Of a stretch of DNA of 36,000 bases, positions 15,029-22,579 are shown piece by piece (position 1 is the stretch's first letter; every line of letters begins with the position of its first letter). The notes under the pieces were generated by a model. The model saw only the letters and a list, made by a program, of their open reading frames with translations, made no database searches and was not told the DNA's origin. A program made the position numbers and the translations under genes. Source of the stretch: a virus; IMG/VR virus record IMGVR_UViG_3300018080_000080, positions 1 through 36,000 of that record; one strand, given 5' to 3'.

Positions 15029-17212
15029 ATGAAGTACAATGAATTTTTAGACACAAAGAAAAAGTCTTTTATTGAGAGTGGATTTGATGTCGACACAAAG
15101 AAACTAAACAAAAACTTATTTGATTTTCAAAAATATAGCGTAAAAACTGCGCTAAATAAGGGTAGATTCGCATTATTTTTTGACTGTGGATTAGGTAAGA
15201 CTCTTATGCAACTTTCATGGGCTGAGGCTGTTTATAATGAAACCAATAAAAAAGTTTTAATATTAGCCCCTTTAGCTGTTGTTGATCAAACTAAAGATGA
15301 AGCTGTTAAATTCGGTATAAACTTAGAATGTTTTGAAATAACCAACTACGACCAACTTAAAAATATTAAAAATATGGATCAATATTCGGGTGTAGTTTTA
15401 GATGAAAGCTCAATATTAAAAGGTCGTGACGGAAAACTATCAAGACTAATTATTGAAACATTCAAACAAACGCCTTATAAACTAGCGTGTACAGCTACAC
15501 CCTCCCCAAATGATCACATGGAGTTAGGTCAGCATAGTGAGTTTCTAGGCGCTATGAGTTATCTTGAAATGCTTGCGATGTATTTTGTTCATGATGGAGG
15601 AGAAACCTCTAAATGGAGACTAAGAAAGCACGCAAAAGATCCGTTTTGGAATTATGTATGTACTTGGTCAATGGCTTGTGACAAACCTCAAACATTAGGA
15701 TTTGATTCTGATGGATATAACTTGCCTGAAATTGAGTTTATAGAGCATATTATACCAGTAGAAAACAATACTGATACGCTGTTTGGCGATGTTGCTGTTA
15801 GTGCAACAGATTTACATAAAGACTTAAAAAGATCATTTGATAAAAGGCTAGATAAAACGATAGAACTTGTTAACTCAAATGATAATCAATGGATAGTTTG
15901 GGGGCTTAGAAATACTGAAACTGATACTCTCGAAAAGCATTTAAAAGACGCTGTTAACGTTCAAGGTTCAGATAAACCTGATTTTAAAGCAAAACATTTA
16001 AATGGATTTGCAAAGGGCAAATTTAAAACATTGATAACTAAAACGTCAATCGCTTCATTTGGTATGAATTATCAAAATTGTCATCAAATGGTTTTTATGT
16101 CTTATGATTTTAAATTTGAAGCATTTTATCAAGCGGTCAGAAGGTGTTATCGTTTTGGGCAAAAACATAAAGTTAAGGTTCATATCATGGTTCCTGAAAG
16201 CCAAACAAATGTAAGGAAGTCGATATTGCAAAAACAGCAAAGGCATTTTGAAATGATTCAAGAAATGTCTAAATATTCAAGTCAATCAGATTACAAAACA
16301 AACAAATCAAAATTTATGATAAAAGAAAAGGAAGTAAAAACAGAAAACTACTATTTATTAAATGGTGACTGCGTGCAAGAAACAAAAAAGTTAGATAATG
16401 ATTCAGTAGACCTAACTGTATTTAGCCCTCCATTTGCTGAATTATATGTTTATTCAGATAAAGAGGAGGATATGGGAAATGTAGCAAACTATAAAGAGTT
16501 TGAAAAACATTTTAAATTTTTGATACCTGAGATAAAAAGAGTACTAAAACCAGGGAGAATATGCGCTATTCACTGCATGGACTTGCCTATTCAAAAAGGT
16601 AAAGAGGGTTTTATTGGGCTTAGAGACTTTAGCGGCATGCTTGTTCAGTGGTTTACTGAAATGGGCTTTATATACCATGCAAGAACGACAATATGGAAAA
16701 ACCCAGTAACTGAAATGCAAAGAACTAAAGCAGTAGGATTGCTTCATAAAACTATAAAAAAAGATAGCGTTATGAGTAGAGTTGGAATACCTGATTATAT
16801 TTTGTTTTTTAGAAACGAGGGGGATAATATAACGCCTATTACTCATCAAGCTGAAGACAGTGATTCTCCTGATTACCTACCAGTTGATTTATGGCAAAAA
16901 TATGCATCTCCTGTTTGGAATGATATAGATTATAGCAGAACTTTACAATACAGGTCAGGTAGAGATGGAAATGACGAAAAACATATCTGCCCTTTACAGT
17001 TAGATACTATTGAAAGGATATTACATTTGTATTCTAATGAAGGAGAAACAGTTTTCAGTCCTTTTGGTGGTATCGGTTCAGAGGGGTTTAAAGCTATTAA
17101 AATGGGTCGTAAAAGTATATCAATAGAATTAAAAGAGAGCTATTTTAAATTAAATGCTGCCAACCATAAAGCTATTGATTTAGAAAAGAAATCTACATTA
17201 ACATTATTTTAA
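15029..17212 (+). CDS. SNF2-like helicase fused to a DNA N6/N4 methyltransferase
   Basis: 727 residues in two parts. Residues 1-430 are a superfamily 2, SNF2-like translocase: Walker A DCGLGKT (about 52-58), DEx motif LDESS (about 124-128), TATPSPN (about 155) and a motif VI-like block RRCYRFGQ (about 371-378). Residues 440-725 are a methyltransferase in beta-class order: NGDC, then catalytic SPPF (about 465), then the AdoMet-binding SPFGGIGS near the C-terminus (about 676). The likely job is methylation of phage DNA coupled to translocation, for protection from host restriction. No restriction nuclease domain is present. It has its own promoter. Confidence 0.9.
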   Translation: MKYNEFLDTKKKSFIESGFDVDTKKLNKNLFDFQKYSVKTALNKGRFALFFDCGLGKTLMQLSWAEAVYNETNKKVLILAPLAVVDQTKDEAVKFGINLECFEITNYDQLKNIKNMDQYSGVVLDESSILKGRDGKLSRLIIETFKQTPYKLACTATPSPNDHMELGQHSEFLGAMSYLEMLAMYFVHDGGETSKWRLRKHAKDPFWNYVCTWSMACDKPQTLGFDSDGYNLPEIEFIEHIIPVENNTDTLFGDVAVSATDLHKDLKRSFDKRLDKTIELVNSNDNQWIVWGLRNTETDTLEKHLKDAVNVQGSDKPDFKAKHLNGFAKGKFKTLITKTSIASFGMNYQNCHQMVFMSYDFKFEAFYQAVRRCYRFGQKHKVKVHIMVPESQTNVRKSILQKQQRHFEMIQEMSKYSSQSDYKTNKSKFMIKEKEVKTENYYLLNGDCVQETKKLDNDSVDLTVFSPPFAELYVYSDKEEDMGNVANYKEFEKHFKFLIPEIKRVLKPGRICAIHCMDLPIQKGKEGFIGLRDFSGMLVQWFTEMGFIYHARTTIWKNPVTEMQRTKAVGLLHKTIKKDSVMSRVGIPDYILFFRNEGDNITPITHQAEDSDSPDYLPVDLWQKYASPVWNDIDYSRTLQYRSGRDGNDEKHICPLQLDTIERILHLYSNEGETVFSPFGGIGSEGFKAIKMGRKSISIELKESYFKLNAANHKAIDLEKKSTLTLF

Positions 17213-17213
17213 T

Positions 17214-17384
17214 ATGAATCTAAAAAAAGAAATGCAGTCGGTAGGTATAACAGCCTATCGACTTAGTAAAATAAGTGGTATAAGCCAAAGCACTATATCT
17301 AAAATAAAGAGAGGGTTACAAGTGCCTAAGGTTACAACTATGCAAAAAATTAAAAACGGAATAAATCAATTTAAAAAACAGTAG
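17214..17384 (+). CDS. Very small HTH protein
   Basis: 56 residues, one base after the helicase-methyltransferase stop. It begins MNLKKEMQSVGITAYRLSK and continues ISGISQSTISKIKRG, a classic XRE-type helix-turn-helix with helix 3 SQSTISKIKRG. It has only the DNA-binding core and a short basic tail. It probably regulates the early region or the modification gene upstream. The tight spacing (one base on each side) supports a real gene in the same operon. Confidence 0.75.
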   Translation: MNLKKEMQSVGITAYRLSKISGISQSTISKIKRGLQVPKVTTMQKIKNGINQFKKQ

Positions 17385-17385
17385 T

Positions 17386-17643
17386 ATGAAACTAACAACA
17401 GCACAGAAAATAGCACGACTTACAGGGTTAATGCTAATCGTAAGAGATGAACTCGAGGACTTACAAGCAGATCGACTACTTCCTAAACGATTAAACACAC
17501 GTACAAACTCATGGTTGACAGATGCCAACGAGTTACTAAGCCAAGTCCTAGACGGTGGTGATAAGGGAGTAGATGACGACATCATGGAAATCTACAAAAT
17601 CCTTGAGGAAAAGTTTAACGAGTTGGATATAGTTAGCGAATAA
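17386..17643 (+). CDS. Small acidic hypothetical protein
   Basis: 85 residues, mostly helical. It has a short moderately hydrophobic N-terminal helix (ARLTGLMLIVRDEL) and a strongly acidic C-terminal half (GVDDDIMEIYKILEEKFNEL). One base separates it from the HTH gene. The acidic character is compatible with DNA mimicry or protein binding, but nothing specific can be said. The promoter of the next RNA starts at its stop codon. Confidence 0.65.
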   Translation: MKLTTAQKIARLTGLMLIVRDELEDLQADRLLPKRLNTRTNSWLTDANELLSQVLDGGDKGVDDDIMEIYKILEEKFNELDIVSE

Positions 17644-17655
17644 TTGTTATATTTG
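17623..17655 (+). promoter_or_regulatory. Promoter of structured RNA 17659
   Basis: TATATTTG at 17648-17655 is a strong -7 box. A TTG at 17623-17625 lies 22 bases upstream, slightly longer than the usual 19-20. The start of transcription is expected near 17659. Confidence 0.65.
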
Positions 17656-17658
17656 TAA

Positions 17659-17752
17659 AAGTTGCGGTCTGACATCATAGCAACATAGGAAATTATTTTA
17701 GCCTTATAATGAATTGAGAAGTCAGACCCTCAAGGATTTATGAGGCTTTTTT
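17659..17752 (+). ncRNA. Structured RNA with pseudoknot potential and terminator
   Basis: About 94 nt. GTTGC (17661-17665) pairs with GCAAC (17680-17684). The loop holds GGTCTGAC (17666-17673), which is a perfect 8-base complement of GTCAGACC (17721-17728). This would form an H-type pseudoknot or an alternative long-range stem. A terminator follows: CCTCA (17728-17732) with TGAGG (17741-17745), then CTTTTTT. There is no reading frame of note. It lies between a small acidic gene and the HNH endonuclease gene and may be a free RNA or a leader controlling that gene. Confidence 0.6.
17728..17752 (+). terminator. Terminator at the end of structured RNA
   Basis: CCTCA/TGAGG stem with an eight-base loop, followed by C and six T residues. 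The first base of the stem overlaps the end of the GTCAGACC arm, so the pseudoknot and the terminator may compete. Confidence 0.6.
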
Positions 17753-17769
17753 AATTTAAAAAAATTATT

Positions 17770-18360
17770 ATGAAAAAAGAAATTTGGATGCCAGTAAAAG
17801 GATTTGAAGAATTTGCAAAAGTATCAAATTATGGAAATATAGTTCGTTACGGAAGATGGGTTAATAGTGGAACCAATAAAAGGTATATTAAAGAAAAAAT
17901 ATTAACTATACTTAAATCAAAAGACTCTTATGAATATAGACACGTAATTATTCATTCAAATGGAAAAAAAGTAACATTGAATGTGGCTCGAACTGTTTAT
18001 GAAACTTTTAATGATATTTTTTTAAATAACAAGTTTTGTATGGTTCATATTGATGGAAATAAAGGTAACTGTAGTTTAGAAAACTTAAAGGTTATTTCAA
18101 GAAGAGACAAACAAAACTTATTACCAAACGTGACTGGGTTTAATGGAGTGAATAAGTGTGGTGATAATCAATATACAGCAAGTATAGTTTTTGAAGGCAA
18201 AAGGATTACAGTTCACACTTGTGACTCAAAGGAAGATTGCATGAAGATTTACGAACTTGCAAAAAGTTTGATTAATACTTACGAGAAAGAAAAACTGAGC
18301 ATATTACAAAACTCAAAACTACACAATAAAATTATTCAGAAACAAAACCGATTAAAGTAA
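17770..18360 (+). CDS. HNH homing endonuclease (NUMOD4 - HNH)
   Basis: 196 residues. The N-terminus WMPVKGFEEFAKVSNYGNI matches the NUMOD4 DNA-binding module. The HNH core is VHIDGNKGN..LENL (about residues 97-112), with the metal-binding His and Asn in place. The C-terminal part (about 120-165) resembles an AP2-like DNA-binding module. Such genes are selfish elements that cut DNA lacking them. It is free-standing, not in an intron as far as I can see, and sits between a structured RNA and the replication genes. Confidence 0.88.
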   Translation: MKKEIWMPVKGFEEFAKVSNYGNIVRYGRWVNSGTNKRYIKEKILTILKSKDSYEYRHVIIHSNGKKVTLNVARTVYETFNDIFLNNKFCMVHIDGNKGNCSLENLKVISRRDKQNLLPNVTGFNGVNKCGDNQYTASIVFEGKRITVHTCDSKEDCMKIYELAKSLINTYEKEKLSILQNSKLHNKIIQKQNRLK

Positions 18361-18366
18361 TATTCT

Positions 18367-18975
18367 ATGGCTAAAGATAAAAAATCATTTGTGCTTTATT
18401 CGGATCAAAAAGAATTGATTGAAGCACTATCAGACGAACAAGCTGGGAAGCTAATAAAACATATTTATAAGTATGTTAATGATGAGAATCCAAAACTAGA
18501 AGACCCTATACTAAACATTGCTTTTGTACCTATTAAACAACAGTTGAAGAGGGATTTACAGAAATGGGAAGACCAAAGAAAACAACGAAGCGAAGCAGGA
18601 AAGAAGAGTGCTAAAAGTCGTAAACGAAAATCAACGAGCGTTAACGAGAGTCAACGAGCGTCAACTGTTAATGTAAATGATAATGTAAATGTAAATGATA
18701 ATGTAAATGTAAATGTAAATGATAAAAAAGAAAAGAAAGGCGTTCCGCCCTCGTTAGATTCTTTTATTTCTCATTGTAAGTTAAAAGCCAAGGAAAAGAA
18801 TATTTTGTTAGATGAGGAAAAAGCAAGGAATAAATTTGAAGCATGGTTAGAAAATGACTGGAAAGATTTAAACGGTAAGAAAATATTAAATTGGAAAGTT
18901 AAAATAACTTCAAATATTACTTACTGGCAGAAACCAAAAGAAGTAGATAACACACCACCAAGACCAATATTTTAA
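18367..18975 (+). CDS. DUF6291-like replication-associated protein with internal DNA repeats
   Basis: 202 residues. The N-terminus (SFVLYSDQKELIEALSDEQ, then a KQQLKRDLQKWEDQRKQRSEAGKK stretch in parts) matches a phage family annotated DUF6291 or replisome-organiser-like. A low-complexity linker of alternating Val, Asn and Asp (about residues 101-118) separates it from a C-terminal domain with W residues (EAWLENDWKDLNGKK), similar to DnaD/replication initiators. It precedes the primase-helicase by two bases. The gene contains 10-bp tandem repeats and an AT-rich hexamer tract that may be the replication origin. Confidence 0.75.
   Translation: MAKDKKSFVLYSDQKELIEALSDEQAGKLIKHIYKYVNDENPKLEDPILNIAFVPIKQQLKRDLQKWEDQRKQRSEAGKKSAKSRKRKSTSVNESQRASTVNVNDNVNVNDNVNVNVNDKKEKKGVPPSLDSFISHCKLKAKEKNILLDEEKARNKFEAWLENDWKDLNGKKILNWKVKITSNITYWQKPKEVDNTPPRPIF
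18631..18665 (+). repeat. 10-bp tandem iterons, candidate replication origin
   Basis: TCAACGAGCG, TTAACGAGAG and TCAACGAGCG follow one another exactly every 10 bases (18631-18660), then TCAAC begins a further unit; TAAACGAAAA just before is a degenerate one. Ten is not a multiple of three, so the encoded protein shows no repeat, which suggests selection on the DNA. An AT-rich repeat lies directly downstream, an arrangement seen in phage origins within initiator genes. Confidence 0.6.
18669..18724 (+). repeat. AT-rich AATGTA/AATGAT hexamer repeat
   Basis: About nine six-base units of AATGTA or AATGAT encode an alternating Asn-Val/Asn-Asp linker. The unit is a multiple of three, so the number of copies can change without frameshift. 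It may be an unwinding element of an origin, or just a flexible, slippage-prone linker. Confidence 0.75.
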
Positions 18976-18977
18976 TC

Positions 18978-20798
18978 ATGGAGAAATTTGAATGGGAATT
19001 AATCGAAGTAAAAGGTTCACGTAATGGACAAAAAACAACTACATGTCCAGTTTGCAGTCATACAAGAAAGAAAAAAACTCACAAGTGTTTATCTGTAAAT
19101 TTTGGTATTGGCAAGGCTTATTGCAATCATTGCAACGCTGTATCTTTTCAGGATGAAAACAAACAATCATATACAGATAAAGTGTATGAGTTGCCACCTC
19201 AGGAATGGACAAACTATACTTCTTTGTCAGATAACTTGGTAAAGTGGTGTGAAGAGGCTAGAGGTATTCGCCAATCTACTTTGATGGACTTATCAGTGAC
19301 AGAGGAAAAGCAATACATACCACAAGTAGGAAAAGAGCAAAACTGTATAGTGTTTAATTACTTTGAAAGCGGTGTATTGGTTAACAAGAAGTATAGAGAT
19401 GGTAAAAAGAACTTCACACAATCCAAAGGGGGCAAGCCTATATTTTACAATATCAATTCAGTAGTAGGAGCCGAAACCGTTTATATTGTAGAGGGTGAGT
19501 TTGATGTCCTGGCCATGTATCAAAGTGGATATAAAAATGTTATATCTCTACCTAGTGGCGCGAATGATAATGACGACTATTGGCAAAACTCAAAAGAGTA
19601 TTTGGATGAAGTTAAAGAGTATATTATTGCAGTTGACAATGATGAAAAAGGCGAACAGATAAGAGATAAGATAGCACACCGATTAGGCAAGTACAAGTGT
19701 AAGTTTGTGCAATGGAAAGGAAAAGACGCAAACGATGATCTATTAACCAATGATTTATTAGATAGTGTAAAAAATGCACAATCTTTTCCAGTCAATGGAA
19801 CATTCAACGCTTTTGATTTTAGTGAACAAATAGACAATCTTTACTCAAATGGAGTGCCTAAAACCATAGCACCAAAGAAAACTTGTTTTGGAAACTTTCA
19901 CGAAAAATTTAGCACTTTGCAAGGTCAACTAACTACAATCACAGGGATCCCGTCACATGGTAAAAGTAATTTTGTCGAATGGTATGTTTTAAATTTAATT
20001 GATGAGTTTGATCTAAAAAGTAGTTTCTTTTCTCCGGAACACCATCCAATAGAAATGCACTTTGCTAACTTTGCTCAAAAAGCAATAGGGCGACCATTTT
20101 ACAAAGATGTGGACAATGTGAAGCGAATGACTAAAGAAGACATACAACGCTTTAAGCAATGGTCAAAAGAACGTTTATACATTACAGCAGGAGAAGGTGC
20201 TGAAGTTATTGATTGGAATTGGCTAATAGAAAAATTTAAAGAACAGTTATTTACTTTTGGAATTAATGTATTTGTAGTAGATGCATGGAATAAAGTGCAG
20301 ATGCCTGAGGGTTATCATGGTAAAGAAGGAATTGACAAGGTATTAACTAAGCTAACTGCTTTCTGTCAACAGAATAACGTGCAAGTATTTTTAGTGGCTC
20401 ATCCTACTAAGATGAAAAAGATTGAAAAGAAGCAGACTTATGAAGTACCAACTTTGTATGATGTATCAGGAAGTTCAGATTTTCGTAATCAGTCGCATAA
20501 TGGATTTACAATTTACAGGAACTTTGCAACGGAAATCGAAGAAGGAAGTACGGACTTTTACAACATGAAAACAAAGTTTAGCTTTCAGGGTAGTATTGGT
20601 CAAGTAGTTAAATTTAGATACCATGTACCAAGCGCAAGGTATTATGTAGATGGGTGCGCTCCGTATGAGTTTGACTTGACAGAGAAAGGGCAACGAAAGC
20701 AAATAGACTACAACCCTAATCAATTTATTGAACAAAATAATTTTGAACCAAATGAAGAATTTGAATTTGAAGGAGAAGGGGAGGACGCTCCATTTTAA
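18978..20798 (+). CDS. Bifunctional DNA primase-helicase (T7 gp4 / Twinkle-like)
   Basis: 606 residues. An N-terminal zinc-binding domain has CPVC (about 23-26) and CNHC (about 49-52). A TOPRIM primase core has VEGEFDVLAMY (about 170-180) and VDNDEKG (about 218-224). A RecA-like helicase domain has Walker A GIPSHGKS (about 323-330), Walker B-like VFVVDAWN (about 431-438) and VAHPTK (about 472). It would unwind phage DNA and synthesise primers. It follows the replication protein closely and is followed by RusA and ERF, so this is the replication module. No phage DNA polymerase is seen, so host polymerase is probably used. Confidence 0.93.
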   Translation: MEKFEWELIEVKGSRNGQKTTTCPVCSHTRKKKTHKCLSVNFGIGKAYCNHCNAVSFQDENKQSYTDKVYELPPQEWTNYTSLSDNLVKWCEEARGIRQSTLMDLSVTEEKQYIPQVGKEQNCIVFNYFESGVLVNKKYRDGKKNFTQSKGGKPIFYNINSVVGAETVYIVEGEFDVLAMYQSGYKNVISLPSGANDNDDYWQNSKEYLDEVKEYIIAVDNDEKGEQIRDKIAHRLGKYKCKFVQWKGKDANDDLLTNDLLDSVKNAQSFPVNGTFNAFDFSEQIDNLYSNGVPKTIAPKKTCFGNFHEKFSTLQGQLTTITGIPSHGKSNFVEWYVLNLIDEFDLKSSFFSPEHHPIEMHFANFAQKAIGRPFYKDVDNVKRMTKEDIQRFKQWSKERLYITAGEGAEVIDWNWLIEKFKEQLFTFGINVFVVDAWNKVQMPEGYHGKEGIDKVLTKLTAFCQQNNVQVFLVAHPTKMKKIEKKQTYEVPTLYDVSGSSDFRNQSHNGFTIYRNFATEIEEGSTDFYNMKTKFSFQGSIGQVVKFRYHVPSARYYVDGCAPYEFDLTEKGQRKQIDYNPNQFIEQNNFEPNEEFEFEGEGEDAPF

Positions 20799-20967
20799 AG
20801 AGTATTCTAAAAAAAAAGTACGTGAATTAGGAATAGATGGTGCAGTTCAGTACTTTAGAAATCAAATAGAATACTATCAAAATAATAAGATTTATGAACA
20901 GTCTAGTTTTTATATTTTTGTGTGTGAATTGAGTATTGAATATATTGTAAATGATTTAGCAGAATGA
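20752..20967 (+). CDS. Small hypothetical protein overlapping the primase-helicase end
   Basis: 71 residues from the ATG at 20752; another in-frame ATG at 20728 would add eight residues. Either start lies inside the 3' end of the primase-helicase gene in another frame. The protein has a basic, helical N-terminus (EYSKKKVRELG) and a more hydrophobic, aromatic C-terminus. It overlaps the next gene by four bases. The start and function are uncertain. Confidence 0.55.
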   Translation: MKNLNLKEKGRTLHFKEYSKKKVRELGIDGAVQYFRNQIEYYQNNKIYEQSSFYIFVCELSIEYIVNDLAE

Positions 20968-21161
20968 CCATTGAATACGAATACAACTTGTATGTTGAGA
21001 GACACGGAGAAGAGGACGCTAAAGTATTATTTATTCAATACTGCCAGTTTATGTCCGAAACGCTACCTTTTCCAAAGAATATAGATTATTGCGAAAAAAT
21101 AAGAGAATTAAAAAAAGAAATAGATCATGAAAGAAATACAAGAGTTAAACGATTACGTTAA
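20964..21161 (+). CDS. Small hypothetical protein
   Basis: 65 residues, charged and helical, starting MTIEYEYNLYVERHG and ending in a basic tail. It overlaps the gene before by four bases and the gene after by 35. No family is recognised. The chain of overlaps places it in the replication operon. Confidence 0.6.
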   Translation: MTIEYEYNLYVERHGEEDAKVLFIQYCQFMSETLPFPKNIDYCEKIRELKKEIDHERNTRVKRLR

Positions 21162-21462
21162 TCAGTATTACAAATGTGACCGTACAAATGGAGAGGAGTT
21201 GTTATTACTCCAGCAGAAAATAAGTGGTTTACTGTACTACTTTGAAACAGTTAGAAGCCAACAGCATGATGCATTTGAATGTAAAGTATTTGAGTTAGTT
21301 CAAGAGGGTCAAAGCGTTGCAAGGGCGGTTAATGAAGCTCATGTTACTTATCCGTTAATGTATAAATTGCGCAGAATAATGGATGCTGGTTACAGAATAG
21401 TAGATGCTATACGTACAAATATTTCTTATCTTAAAAGCGAAATGAATAATATTAAGCGATGA
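21127..21462 (+). CDS. Hypothetical helical protein
   Basis: 111 residues, predicted mainly helical, with a central ARAVNEAHVTYPLMYKLRRI segment. No catalytic motif or membrane segment is seen. It overlaps RusA by four bases. It may be a replication or recombination accessory, by position only. Confidence 0.65.
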   Translation: MKEIQELNDYVNQYYKCDRTNGEELLLLQQKISGLLYYFETVRSQQHDAFECKVFELVQEGQSVARAVNEAHVTYPLMYKLRRIMDAGYRIVDAIRTNISYLKSEMNNIKR

Positions 21463-21791
21463 GGATAAACATAAAACCATTATCAGTTAATCAAGTTTGG
21501 CAAGGTAAGCGTTTTAAAACTCGTAAATACACGAACTATGAAAAAGATATGTTACACCTACTAAAAGCATTTAAGATGCCTAAATCACCCCTTAAAATTA
21601 AAATTACGTGGGGTTTTAGTTCTAAACTGTCGGACATAGATAACCCAACTAAACCATTTTTAGATATTTTACAAAAAAAATACGGATTTGATGATCGAGA
21701 TATTTATGAATTGATTTTAAAAAAAGAAATTGTAAAGAAAGGAGATGAATTTATAAATTTTGAAATAAAACACTTGCAGATTAAAAATTAA
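21459..21791 (+). CDS. rusA: RusA-like Holliday junction resolvase
   Basis: 110 residues, close to the usual length. It has an N-terminal strand (MRINIKPLSVNQVWQGKRFKT), then the active-site block SDIDNPTKPFLDIL with the conserved Asp, Asp and Lys, followed by GFDDRDIYEL with further Asp residues. RusA homodimers resolve four-way DNA junctions formed during recombination and replication, and may prepare DNA for packaging. It is in the replication-recombination operon with ERF. Confidence 0.88.
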   Translation: MRINIKPLSVNQVWQGKRFKTRKYTNYEKDMLHLLKAFKMPKSPLKIKITWGFSSKLSDIDNPTKPFLDILQKKYGFDDRDIYELILKKEIVKKGDEFINFEIKHLQIKN

Positions 21792-21795
21792 AATT

Positions 21796-22113
21796 ATGGA
21801 ATACGAAGTAAAAAAAATTGAACACCCTAACTTTCAAATTGACGATGAATTAGCATTGAATATAGACAATATTACCAAATGTTTTATTGATGAAGTTCAA
21901 AGACAACAAGAGGAAATATTTACAACTGCCTTACGGACAATGGCAGAACCACCGATAAAAGGTGAGATAACTAAAGGAAAAATACAATGGCGAGGTATTC
22001 GATTAATAAGGCAACAAGTAGGATTAGAATCTTACAGTTGGCTTGAACAAAGAGGTAAACAAATTAGCCCTAAATTCCACATAGAATCAAAGTTGCCTGA
22101 CTTAAATATTTAA
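21796..22113 (+). CDS. Hypothetical protein after RusA
   Basis: 105 residues, starting four bases after RusA. The first part is acidic and helical. The second part has a GKIQWRGIRLIRQQVG segment, basic and amphipathic, that could bind nucleic acid. No known family is recognised. It is the last gene before a promoter and a structured leader. Confidence 0.65.
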   Translation: MEYEVKKIEHPNFQIDDELALNIDNITKCFIDEVQRQQEEIFTTALRTMAEPPIKGEITKGKIQWRGIRLIRQQVGLESYSWLEQRGKQISPKFHIESKLPDLNI

Positions 22114-22141
22114 AAGCACTAAAGAATAATTTACAAATAAC

Positions 22142-22171
22142 TTGCAGATTAAAAATAAATAGTTATATTTG
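22142..22171 (+). promoter_or_regulatory. Promoter of the structured leader and Cys-rich/ERF operon
   Basis: TTG (22142-22144), 19 bases, then TATATTTG (22164-22171). Transcription should start near 22175, giving a leader of about 106 bases before the ATG at 22281. Confidence 0.78.
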
Positions 22172-22174
22172 TAT

Positions 22175-22280
22175 TCGAGTTGGTACAGAACTCTATTAAA
22201 AAATTATTAGAAACCGTATTGAGTTAGTAGGCTGTACCCCGAAACCTTGATGCGGTTTCTGTCATTTAAAAGGTACAGTA
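22175..22280 (+). promoter_or_regulatory. Structured 5' leader, riboswitch-like, with competing repeats
   Basis: GGTACAG (22182-22188) is complementary to CTGTACC (22232-22238); a second GGTACAG (22272-22278) ends two bases before the start codon and can pair with the same CTGTACC. AACTC (22189-22193) can extend the first stem with GAGTT (22221-22225). AGAAACCG (22209-22216), in that loop, is complementary to CGGTTTCT (22253-22260), which makes a pseudoknot. GAAACC (22241-22246) can instead pair with GGTTTC (22254-22259). The mutually exclusive pairings around the start codon suggest translational control. Confidence 0.6.
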
Positions 22281-22577
22281 ATGATAGTAGTATTAGAATG
22301 TAAAGAGTGCTATAATGGCACGGTAACGGATCCGACGGGTAACTGCTCCGACAACTCAAACGAATGTTGTGGAGGTTGCGATAAGCAAGTCGATTGTAAT
22401 GATTGCGAAGGAGGTTTCCAGGATGTTGATTTAAACGAATACTTTGACGGCGAAATTTCAACTATAGGAATCACTTTAGAATCAATGTTTGACGACCTTG
22501 TTAACCGTGGTGTAAGTAAGTCAGAGTCTAAGAAGTTGCTAAGAAAAATAGTTAAGGAACAAATAAATAACATATAA
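22281..22577 (+). CDS. Cys-rich small protein, possible zinc-binding
   Basis: 98 residues. The first half is rich in cysteines in CxxC-like spacings (CKEC, CC, CGGC, CNDC), similar to the zinc-binding central domain of DnaJ-type proteins but shorter. The C-terminal half is helical and charged, without cysteine. It is the first gene after the structured leader and precedes ERF by two bases. It may be a small zinc protein of the recombination module; the function is unknown. Confidence 0.72.
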   Translation: MIVVLECKECYNGTVTDPTGNCSDNSNECCGGCDKQVDCNDCEGGFQDVDLNEYFDGEISTIGITLESMFDDLVNRGVSKSESKKLLRKIVKEQINNI

Positions 22578-22579
22578 TT

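Noticed and set aside
18669-18724. CRISPR-like array
   Set aside because: The repeat unit is only six bases without spacers, and it encodes a regular Asn-Val/Asp linker; it is a microsatellite.
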